Origin: an uncultured Saprospiraceae bacterium
GTDB lineage: Bacteria > Bacteroidota > Bacteroidia > Chitinophagales > Saprospiraceae
Assembly: GCA_937864255.1 (NCBI GenBank)
Contig: CALMIT010000568.1
Span: forward strand, 1 to 12,041
Length of the DNA stretch: 12,041 nt
Reading direction: 5' to 3'
The stretch's first letter is position 1, and every line of letters begins with the position of its first letter. Under the pieces are notes generated by a model, which was not told the DNA's origin, ran no database searches, and saw only the letters and a list, made by a program, of their open reading frames with translations. The position numbers and the translations under genes were made by a program. Below are positions 6,159 through 12,041 of the stretch, one piece after another.

Positions 6159-7711
6159 CCCGCCCAGCCCTCGCGATCCAGGCTGCGATATTGAATGGCT
6201 TCCGCCAAATGTTCGATTTTGATGTCGGGGCTGCCTGCCAGGTCGGCTGCCGTGCGTGCCACTTTTAAAATCCGATCGTAGGCACGCGCCGAGAGTTGGA
6301 GTTTTTCCATCGCTTTTTTCAAAAGATTGACTCCTGCCGTGTTGAGTTGACACACTTCGCGCACCATGCGCCCCGGCATCTGCGCGTTGCAATACAAACT
6401 CGGATAATCTTTAAAACGCTCCGCCTGTATTTCACGCGCACTAACTACCCTGCCTGCAATGTCTTTGCTGGTCTCGGACGTTTTTTCATAACTCGAAAGC
6501 TCGTCATAACTCACCGGCGTGACTTCCACATGCAAATCAATCCTGTCCAACAAAGGCCCCGAAATTTTTGTCAAATACCTTTTTACCACGCCGGGGCCGC
6601 ACACACATTCTTTTTCGGGATGGTTGTAATAACCGCAGGGGCAGGGATTCATCGAGGCTATCAACATAAAACTTGAAGGATAATCCACGCTCACTTTCGC
6701 TCTCGAAATAGTCACATGGCGTTCTTCCATGGGCTGGCGCAAAACCTCCAGCACCGTCCTTTTAAACTCCGGCAATTCATCAAGAAACAACACACCATTG
6801 TGCGCCAGTGAAATCTCGCCTGGCAAGGGATTTGAACCGCCACCCACCAAAGCCACATCGCTGATGGTGTGGTGCGGCGACCTGAAAGGTCTGGTCGTGA
6901 TCAAACCTGCATTGTTCGGCAGCGTGCCGGCTACTGAATGAATTTTGGTCGTTTCGAGCGCCTCGTAAAGATTGAGCGGCGGGAGAATGGAAGGCAGCCG
7001 GCGCGCCAGCATCGTTTTGCCTGCTCCGGGCGGACCTATCAGAATGGCGTTGTGACCGCCGGCGGCGGCAAGTTCAAGCGCCCGTTTGATATTTTCCTGC
7101 CCTTTCACATCCGAAAAATCTACTTCATACACATTTTGCGTATCGTAAAATTCTTCCCGCGTATTAATGACCAGAGGTTGTATGCTGCTTTTTCCGTCCA
7201 GTATTTCTATGGCGTCCAGCAGGTTTTCTACGCCGTACACATTGAGGTCGTTGACGATGGCTGCTTCACGGGCATTTTGTTTCGGCAAAATAAATCCTTT
7301 GAATTTTTCCTTGCGCGCCTGTATGGCTATCGGCAAGGCGCCTTTGATGGGGCGGAGCGCGCCGTCAAGCGCCAATTCGCCCATGATGACGTAATGTTCC
7401 AACTCGTCGGGGTCAATTTGTCCGGCAGCGGCGAGTATGCCGAGCGCGATAGGCAAATCATACGCGGAGCCTTCCTTGCGTATATCAGCGGGTGCGAGGT
7501 TTACGACCGTAAGGGCGCGTGGCATTTTATACCCGACTTGTTTGATAGCTGACTCGATTCGCTGAAAACCTTCACGGACGGCGTTGTCGGGCAAACCGAC
7601 CAGTTGGTAAAAATTTTTGCTGGCTACGGGCTGTCCGCCGGAACTCACCTCCACCGTTATTTTTTGAGCGTCAACGCCGTGTACGGCACTGGAATATGTT
7701 TTAACTAACAT
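6155..7711 (-). CDS. comM: YifB/ComM-family Mg-chelatase-like AAA+ ATPase
   Basis: The 518-residue protein has normal length and architecture for ComM (YifB). ComM is a hexameric helicase-like ATPase that promotes branch migration during natural transformation in Vibrio and Haemophilus and is widespread in non-competent bacteria too. The N-terminal Lon-like/ChlI domain covers about 15-170 (KEGSAYDLPIALGILAA, MGELALDGALRPI). The AAA+ core follows, with Walker A GPPGAGKT (226-233), FRSPHHTISDVALVGGG (276-292), Walker B GVLFLDELPEF (306-316) and sensor region ASMNPCPCG (352-360). Four cysteines (357, 359, 369, 371) form the usual metal-knuckle-like insert before LLDRIDLHVEV. The C-terminal Mg-chelatase lid (about 425-518) has LSARAYDRILKVARTAADL. 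The ATG at 7711 is the standard start (MLVKTYSSAVHGVDA). No other competence genes are visible nearby. Confidence 0.95.
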   Translation of the reverse strand: MLVKTYSSAVHGVDAQKITVEVSSGGQPVASKNFYQLVGLPDNAVREGFQRIESAIKQVGYKMPRALTVVNLAPADIRKEGSAYDLPIALGILAAAGQIDPDELEHYVIMGELALDGALRPIKGALPIAIQARKEKFKGFILPKQNAREAAIVNDLNVYGVENLLDAIEILDGKSSIQPLVINTREEFYDTQNVYEVDFSDVKGQENIKRALELAAAGGHNAILIGPPGAGKTMLARRLPSILPPLNLYEALETTKIHSVAGTLPNNAGLITTRPFRSPHHTISDVALVGGGSNPLPGEISLAHNGVLFLDELPEFKRTVLEVLRQPMEERHVTISRAKVSVDYPSSFMLIASMNPCPCGYYNHPEKECVCGPGVVKRYLTKISGPLLDRIDLHVEVTPVSYDELSSYEKTSETSKDIAGRVVSAREIQAERFKDYPSLYCNAQMPGRMVREVCQLNTAGVNLLKKAMEKLQLSARAYDRILKVARTAADLAGSPDIKIEHLAEAIQYRSLDREGWAG

Positions 7712-7786
7712 TTGCTGCTTTTTAAATTGAAGAGTCCGAAAATAGAAATTGCCCCTGATTCGGCAATAATTTGGGCGGGTATTTTT

Positions 7787-8254
7787 TCAATCCTTGCCTT
7801 TATTGTGCTTTTTCCAAATCGAAACAGCCATTTTGAACGGAAGAATAATTGCCGCTATAATGCTGCCCGTACCAAAAAAAATCATCTCGTTTCGAATATA
7901 CGAAAACAATTGCTCCTGCCGGCTGCCGTCCAGGTGGCTCAGCACATTTTCCAGCCTTTCTTCGTCAATGCTGGTTTGAAAAAAATTAAGCTCGCTGATG
8001 AGCAAAAAGATGACCGGCACGCTGACAGCTATCACAAAAATTTTAAGCCGCTGTTTTCCGGCAAAAAAAGTATGGCGGGTAAAAAAAATCCAGCGTGCAA
8101 AAGTGAAAAACACCGCGATGAAAATAATATTGGAAACCCAAAAAGGATAGCCGGGCACCTCGCGCCAAACAGGGTACAAAACCCCGCCGGCTACCACCGC
8201 CGTGAGCAGCCACCAGAGTATTTCGAATGTTATGAGTAGTCTTGTATTTTTCAA
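7787..8254 (-). CDS. Four-helix membrane protein of unknown function
   Basis: The open frame extends upstream to 8479, but that extension overlaps the peroxiredoxin gene and looks non-coding, so I place the start at the TTG at 8254 (155 residues, KNTRLLITFEILWW...). There is no ATG nearby. Four hydrophobic helices are visible at about residues 8-29, 40-58, 70-89 and 125-146. Between helices 3 and 4 lies a charged loop (TSIDEERLENVLSHLDGSRQEQLFSYIRNEM). Features that look conserved are YPVW..VPGYPFW between helices 1 and 2, FTRHTFF at 58-64, and MIFFGTGSIIAAIILPF. I recognise it only as a type of hypothetical inner-membrane protein seen in Saprospiraceae-like genomes. It lies 75 bases upstream of the comM-like gene on the same strand and may share its transcript. 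It is divergent from bcp. Confidence 0.7.
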   Translation of the reverse strand: MKNTRLLITFEILWWLLTAVVAGGVLYPVWREVPGYPFWVSNIIFIAVFFTFARWIFFTRHTFFAGKQRLKIFVIAVSVPVIFLLISELNFFQTSIDEERLENVLSHLDGSRQEQLFSYIRNEMIFFGTGSIIAAIILPFKMAVSIWKKHNKGKD

Positions 8255-8359
8255 TGATTGTTTTTTTCTATTATTTCGGGCAAATTTTGCCAAACAGTAA
8301 TTCGATTTTCTTGTTTCGAAAAAATGAACCTGGAATTTATTTTTATAAAAAATCTGAAA

Positions 8360-8824
8360 ATGACGCACCTCAGGGAAGGCGATAAGGCTCCCGATTTCAA
8401 AGGTATCAACGAAAAGGGAGACCTGGTAAGCCTCCGGGATTTTAAGGGGAAAAAACTGGCTTTGTATTTTTATCCGCAAGACAACACACCCACCTGTACT
8501 ACCGAAGCCTGCAACCTGCGCGACGATTATTCCATTTTAAAAAAAAGAGGCATCGAGGTACTCGGCGTAAGTCCTGACTCGCCCAGAAAACACGGCAATT
8601 TTATAAAAAAATTCGACCTGCCGTTCAGCCTGATTGCCGATGAAGACCTTTCCATTATAAAAGCCTACGGCATCTGGGGTCCGAAAAAATTTATGGGACG
8701 CGAATACGACGGCGTGAATCGCACCACTTTTATTATTGATGAAAAAGGCAAGATCGAAAAAATCATAGACAAGGTGAAAAGTAAAAGTCACGCACAGCAA
8801 ATTCTGGATGCACTGGCTAAGTAG
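8360..8824 (+). CDS. bcp: Bcp/PrxQ-type peroxiredoxin (thioredoxin-dependent thiol peroxidase)
   Basis: This enzyme reduces hydrogen peroxide and organic hydroperoxides in the cytoplasm using thiol reductants. The start at 8360 (154 residues, MTHLREGDKAPDF) matches the family length and the E. coli Bcp N-terminus. An in-frame ATG at 8324 would add 12 unlikely residues. The peroxidatic Cys46 is in NTPTCTTEACNLRD and the resolving Cys51 is five residues on, the atypical 2-Cys PrxQ pattern. The usual PGC is PTC here, keeping the PxxxTxxC layout. Later family motifs are GVSPDSPRKHGNF, LIADED, YGIWGPKKFMGREYDGVNRTTFIID and the C-terminal KSHAQQILDALAK. The gene is head-to-head with the membrane-protein gene across about 105 bases. 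Its last 8 bases overlap the end of the convergent oxidase gene, with no terminator hairpin between them. Confidence 0.96.
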   Translation: MTHLREGDKAPDFKGINEKGDLVSLRDFKGKKLALYFYPQDNTPTCTTEACNLRDDYSILKKRGIEVLGVSPDSPRKHGNFIKKFDLPFSLIADEDLSIIKAYGIWGPKKFMGREYDGVNRTTFIIDEKGKIEKIIDKVKSKSHAQQILDALAK

Positions 8825-10100
8825 CCAGATTGTCGCGGCTGATTTCTTCCACCGACTTGCAGCCCGCCAGTCCCATCGTAAGTTCAAAATCCGCTTTCAG
8901 ATTATTAATAACGGCTTCCACGCCCCGCTGTCCGTCTATGGCAAGTCCATAAGTATAAGTACGACCGAGCAAAACAGCCCTGGCGCCCAAAGCCAGCGCC
9001 TTAAATATATGTGCGCCGTTTCTGATGCCGCTGTCCATCAGCACGGGAACGCGCCCTTCCACCGCTGCCACGACGCCCGGCAATGCTTCGATCGCAGCAA
9101 TTGCGCCATCTACCTGCCTGCCTCCGTGATTGGATACAATGATGCCGTCGGCGCCTTCGCTGACAGCGCGGCGGGCATCTTCGGGGTGTAAAATACCTTT
9201 TAGGATAACCGGCAGCTTTGTAATACTTTTTAAAAAAGAAATATCCGACCAGGTGAGCGACGGGCGCGAGTAAATATTAATAAAAGTGCGTACAGCTTTG
9301 GCAGGTTTGCCCGAAAACAGGTTTTGAAAAAAATTACCGCCGGGATAATGATACATCAGGTTCAAAACCGAAATAATCGTATCTGCCGTAATACTTCGTT
9401 TGGTATTACCAGGAAATACGGACTGCTCCATGAGACGCTGAAAAACAGGATCGCTCACATACTGTGCGATGCCCCTGCCCTCCATAAAAGGCAGATACGC
9501 CAAATCTAAATCTCTCAAACGCCAGCCAAGCATCGTCGTATCAAGCGTGACGACGATGGCGGTGCAACCGCAGTTTTCAGCGCGGCGCACCAGGCTTTCC
9601 ACCAGTTCGTTCGATTTGCTGTAATATAATTGAAACCAACGTGGCGCGGCGCCCATCGCCGCCGCACATTTTTCCATGGCAACGGAAGCCTGGTTTGAAA
9701 AAATCATGGGGACGCCCGTAGCGGCAGCGGCGCGCGCTACAGCTAGGTCGCCCTGTTCGTGAGCCAAATCCAAAACGCCTATGGGCGCGAGCAGAAACGG
9801 AGCGGGCAATTTTTGTCCAAAAAGCTCCACGGAGGTGTCGCGAAGGGATACGTCGCGCATCATACGCGGCACAATTTTCCAACGCTCAAAGCCGTCGAGG
9901 TTTGTACGCATAGTAGCTTCGGAACCTGCGCCACCGGCCATATACGCAAAGGCTTTCGCCGACATTACAGTTTTTGCCTTAGCTTCCAAATCCTGCGGAT
10001 GTACAGGCACGATGGGACGCCGCCCGCTCACGCCTTCGAGGTATATTTCTTTTTGCCGGTCTATTGCAAAGGAAAAAGTTTCCTTGTTTGGTTGGTTCAT
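8817..10100 (-). CDS. FMN-dependent alpha-hydroxy-acid oxidase / lactate 2-monooxygenase-like enzyme
   Basis: This is a TIM-barrel flavoenzyme of the glycolate oxidase / L-lactate dehydrogenase / lactate monooxygenase superfamily, oxidising an L-2-hydroxy acid to the 2-oxo acid or its decarboxylated product. The 427 residues are longer than glycolate oxidase (about 370), as in lactate 2-monooxygenase-like proteins. Visible sites are FAYMAGGAGSE with Tyr53 (substrate), FLLAPIGVLDL, FSNQAS, WFQLYYS with Tyr159/160, VVTLDTT, VILKGILHPEDA with Lys301 (FMN), catalytic SNHGGRQVDG with His325 and Arg328, and LMDSGIRNG with Asp356 and then LLGRTYTYGLA for the flavin phosphate. Residues about 197-282 form an insertion relative to glycolate oxidase (AYLPFMEGRG...YHYPGGN), typical of this subgroup. 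No signal peptide or membrane helix is seen. The start is the ATG at 10100, and the actual substrate cannot be told. It stands alone. Confidence 0.9.
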   Translation of the reverse strand: MNQPNKETFSFAIDRQKEIYLEGVSGRRPIVPVHPQDLEAKAKTVMSAKAFAYMAGGAGSEATMRTNLDGFERWKIVPRMMRDVSLRDTSVELFGQKLPAPFLLAPIGVLDLAHEQGDLAVARAAAATGVPMIFSNQASVAMEKCAAAMGAAPRWFQLYYSKSNELVESLVRRAENCGCTAIVVTLDTTMLGWRLRDLDLAYLPFMEGRGIAQYVSDPVFQRLMEQSVFPGNTKRSITADTIISVLNLMYHYPGGNFFQNLFSGKPAKAVRTFINIYSRPSLTWSDISFLKSITKLPVILKGILHPEDARRAVSEGADGIIVSNHGGRQVDGAIAAIEALPGVVAAVEGRVPVLMDSGIRNGAHIFKALALGARAVLLGRTYTYGLAIDGQRGVEAVINNLKADFELTMGLAGCKSVEEISRDNLAT

Positions 10101-10253
10101 GACGAATTTTTAAAGGATTGTTTTCCGGTTCGAATTTAAACAAAGCTTTTATAAATAGCAGAAAAATAAGACCGCTCAAATGCGCCGATAAGGCGGTGGA
10201 AGTTTTTCTTTGGAAAAGGAAGTTATTTACTTTGCAATAAAAAGCGACAGAAA

Positions 10254-10787
10254 ATGGCTGCAAAAAAAAGGATTGCCATAGATATGGACGAGGTAATTGC
10301 CGATGTGATGCCCAAATTTGAAGATTTATACGAACGGGAATTTGGACGGCGCATCAGCCGGCAGGAATACTGGGGGAAAAAAATTTACGACATGGAAGGC
10401 GCTTCCAAAATTCGTGGGTTTTTACATGAAAAAGGATTTTTTGCAGATTTGCCCGTCATGCCCGACAGTCAGGATGTGGTGCGCGAACTGGCAGACAGGT
10501 ACGACATTTTTATCGTGACTGCCGCTATGGAATTTCGCAACTCGCTGGAAGATAAATACGACTGGCTGGAGCGCCATTTTCCTTTTATACACTGGAAAAA
10601 TTTTGTGCTTTGCGGCGACAAAAGCATTATTCACGCTGATTACATGATAGACGACCATGTCAGAAATATTGAAAATTTTAGCGGACACGGACTGCTTTTC
10701 ACAGCCACGCACAACATTCATGAAAATCGTTTCACCCGCGTAAACAACTGGCAGGAAGTGCGCGCATTTTTTAAAAACGAACCGTGA
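10254..10787 (+). CDS. 5'(3')-deoxyribonucleotidase (NT5C-type HAD phosphatase)
   Basis: This is a 177-residue HAD-superfamily phosphatase of the 5'(3')-deoxyribonucleotidase group, which removes phosphate from (deoxy)nucleoside monophosphates in the cytoplasm. HAD motif I is IAIDMDEVIADVMP with nucleophile Asp10 and acid/base Asp12. Motif II is FIVTAAMEF with Thr89, motif III is Lys123 in LCGDKSIIHADY, and motif IV is MIDDH with Asp133/Asp134. The small helical cap spans about 20-75. These motifs match the NT5C family, common in Bacteroidota, better than generic HAD phosphatases. The ATG follows an A-rich segment with no Shine-Dalgarno. TTACTTTG at 10227-10234 is a near match to a -7 element, with a TTTG at 10209-10212, but the spacing is short. 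The stop TGA overlaps the GTG start of the next gene (GTGA), indicating translational coupling. Confidence 0.9.
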   Translation: MAAKKRIAIDMDEVIADVMPKFEDLYEREFGRRISRQEYWGKKIYDMEGASKIRGFLHEKGFFADLPVMPDSQDVVRELADRYDIFIVTAAMEFRNSLEDKYDWLERHFPFIHWKNFVLCGDKSIIHADYMIDDHVRNIENFSGHGLLFTATHNIHENRFTRVNNWQEVRAFFKNEP

Positions 10788-11203
10788 GTCAACCCATATC
10801 CACTTTTGAAAAAATAAAAGAATTACTGCGCTTAAAAGTTCGCTTTGCGCTTACTTCTTCCATTGCCACGGGTCTGGATTATGTGTTGTATCTCGTCTTG
10901 GTTCATTGGTTTTTTTCGCCGGTGGTATCCAATATTATATCGTATTCTTCTGCCGCGCTGATGAATTTTTGGATGCAAAAACGCTTCATTTTTGAGCTAA
11001 ATCGTAAAGTTCAAAACGTATTTCTGATGACGATGACCATTTCGGTGGGCGGATTATTGCTCAGCACTTTGATTATCTACCTGCTCAACCTGTTTCCTTT
11101 TTTTCAGCAATATCAATTTGTGACCAAGCTACTCACGACCGGCATTATCTTTTTTTACAATTTTTATCTAAAACGCTTTGCTTTCGAAGGCCGTTTTGTG
11201 TGA
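10784..11203 (+). CDS. GtrA-family four-helix membrane protein
   Basis: The 139-residue protein starts at a GTG that overlaps the preceding stop by four bases. Four transmembrane helices lie at about 20-42, 46-64, 79-102 and 113-130, the GtrA/DPMS-associated layout. The sequence ALMNFWMQKRFIF (58-70) corresponds to the family's conserved NFxxxRxxxF element after helix 2, and FYNFYLKRFAF (124-134) repeats this pattern after helix 4. GtrA-like proteins are thought to help move polyprenyl-phosphate-linked sugars across the inner membrane for O-antigen or other glycan modification, but the exact activity is uncertain. The membrane glycosyltransferase gene follows after a 72-base spacer, which supports that role. 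The link to the nucleotidase in front is by overlap only. Confidence 0.9.
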   Translation: MSQPISTFEKIKELLRLKVRFALTSSIATGLDYVLYLVLVHWFFSPVVSNIISYSSAALMNFWMQKRFIFELNRKVQNVFLMTMTISVGGLLLSTLIIYLLNLFPFFQQYQFVTKLLTTGIIFFYNFYLKRFAFEGRFV

Positions 11204-11275
11204 AATACAAAAAGAACTCCGGCGCAAAAATTTCTGCTATTAAAGCTAATTTTACCGCGACAAACTCATGAGACA

Positions 11276-12041
11276 ATGCACTTAAATCTCCGCCGACAAC
11301 ACGACTTGTTTTTCCTGATCCTGCTCGTTTATCTGGTGATTTTTTTCCGTTTTTTCGATGTGATGAATTTTGGACCAATGGGCTTTCATCAATGGCGGCA
11401 GTCCGATTCTGCTTCACAAACGATGTGTTATTATGAAAACGGAATGCACTTTTTTCAAACTAAAATGCACAACGTACTCAGCGGAGATAATGCCGCCGTC
11501 AGCGAATTTCCTATTATTTATTACCTGGGTGCGGCGCTTTATCACCTCGCCGGGCCAAAAGAAGCCGTGCTGCGCTGGTTAAATTTTTTGATACTTGTCA
11601 CCGGTTTTTACGGACTCTCGAGAGTGGTTTTGGATATGACCCAAAATGCTTTTTCTGCCGTGCTTTTTACCGGCGCCATGCTTTGTTCGCCGGTGCTCAT
11701 ATTCTACGGTTTCGGCTTTATACCCAATGCGCCCCCCGTCGGGCTGAGCTTGCTGGCATTTTGGTTTTACTGGCTTTTTTTAAAAGATCACAAATTCAGG
11801 TGGTTTTATCTGAGTGCAGCGGCCATAGCGCTCGCCGGCATGATAAAGCCCACCGTTTTGTCCGTATTTCTGGCCTGGCTGGCAGTTTGGCTCATATCAT
11901 TTATTTTTTATGAAAAAGACAGCGCGGAAATCAGGAAATATTTTCCTGCGACGAAGCAAACAGTTATCACTTTCGCCGCCGTGATAGGCTTAAATCTCGC
12001 CTGGATTGTCTGGATAAAATATTACAACCCCCTTCATCAAA
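11276..12041 (+). CDS. GT-C membrane glycosyltransferase, family 39-like (C-terminal part outside window)
   Basis: The frame is open from ATG at 11276 to the window edge (255 codons). Helix 1 covers about 11-27. A long first periplasmic loop (28-78) contains FGPMGFHQWRQSDSASQTMCYY and then SEFPIIYYLGAALYH. In ArnT/PMT-like GT-C enzymes this loop carries the catalytic acidic residue, here most likely Asp44, with Glu77 also in the loop. Further hydrophobic helices are seen at about 100-118, 125-147, 151-172, 177-195, 197-215 and 227-245, with AGMIKPTVLS between two of them. Such enzymes transfer a sugar from a polyprenyl-phosphate donor to lipid, glycan or protein on the periplasmic face. Donor and acceptor are unknown. 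I prefer this start because an ATG 8 bases earlier is out of frame and stops at once. The GtrA-like protein just upstream fits a shared polyprenol-sugar pathway. Confidence 0.85.
   Translation, partial: MHLNLRRQHDLFFLILLVYLVIFFRFFDVMNFGPMGFHQWRQSDSASQTMCYYENGMHFFQTKMHNVLSGDNAAVSEFPIIYYLGAALYHLAGPKEAVLRWLNFLILVTGFYGLSRVVLDMTQNAFSAVLFTGAMLCSPVLIFYGFGFIPNAPPVGLSLLAFWFYWLFLKDHKFRWFYLSAAAIALAGMIKPTVLSVFLAWLAVWLISFIFYEKDSAEIRKYFPATKQTVITFAAVIGLNLAWIVWIKYYNPLHQ

Noticed and set aside
6938..7552. Plus-strand 204-codon open frame opposite the comM-like gene
   Set aside because: It is long but antisense to Walker A and the Lon-like domain. It has no motifs or start context of its own.
8258..8359. N-terminal extension of the peroxiredoxin, including ATG at 8324
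   Set aside because: The extra residues do not resemble any Bcp N-terminus and lie in the divergent promoter region. Start 8360 matches family length.
8808..10139. Plus-strand open frames of 110-127 codons opposite the hydroxy-acid oxidase
   Set aside because: They are shadows of the oxidase gene, whose FMN and catalytic motifs are all present on the minus strand.
11145..11417. Minus-strand 90-codon open frame across the gtrA/glycosyltransferase junction
   Set aside because: It overlaps both plus-strand genes, is low in recognisable features and has no conserved motif.
1..12041. CRISPR array, tRNA, rRNA, insertion sequence, prophage, or defence system
   Set aside because: I found no regularly spaced repeats, cloverleaf-like genes, transposase or integrase motifs, or long terminal inverted repeats on either strand.

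Overview
The window looks like chromosome from a member of the Bacteroidota, probably a Saprospiria/Chitinophagia-type lineage. The basis is the close resemblance of RecA, the rhomboid protease, the small anti-sigma-like protein and the four-helix membrane protein to proteins I know from that phylum, TAnnTTTG-type -7 promoter elements, the near absence of Shine-Dalgarno sequences, and moderate GC content with A/T-rich spacers. I see no insertion sequence, prophage, CRISPR array, tRNA or rRNA. Most of the window is housekeeping or conserved-core DNA.

Left part (1-3199, minus strand, listed in transcription order). A small anti-sigma-like protein comes first, followed by its terminator. Next are recA with its own promoter and terminator, then a GlpG-type rhomboid protease reading frame broken by an in-frame TAG. 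A WecA/MraY-type polyprenyl-phosphate sugar-phosphate transferase follows and runs off the left edge. The TAG lies in a 78-base tract whose coding strand has almost no C, although the catalytic residues on both sides are intact.

Middle part (3200-6158, plus strand). A divergent regulatory region holds a 20-bp palindrome of DtxR/MntR-box type directly upstream of a TAnnTTTG element. It precedes a closely spaced three-gene cluster: a DtxR/MntR-family metal-dependent repressor, a TroA/ZnuA-family metal-binding protein with an unusual C-terminal membrane helix, and an RlmK-type 23S rRNA methyltransferase. The ATPase and permease normally found beside such a binding protein are absent. The simplest reading is an autoregulated Mn/Zn (or Fe) homeostasis unit with an rRNA methyltransferase as a read-through passenger. 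This is the part of the window most worth follow-up.

Right-centre (6155-10100). A ComM/YifB Mg-chelatase-like AAA+ ATPase (minus) converges on rlmK with overlapping stop codons. A four-helix membrane protein of unknown function (minus) is head-to-head with a Bcp-type peroxiredoxin (plus). The peroxiredoxin converges, with an 8-base overlap, on an FMN-dependent alpha-hydroxy-acid oxidase or lactate 2-monooxygenase-like enzyme (minus).

Right end (10254-12041, plus strand). A 5'(3')-deoxyribonucleotidase of the HAD superfamily overlaps a GtrA-family membrane protein by four bases (GTGA). The start of a large GT-C (family 39-like) membrane glycosyltransferase follows and is cut by the window edge. 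GtrA plus GT-C suggests polyprenol-linked modification of a surface glycan.
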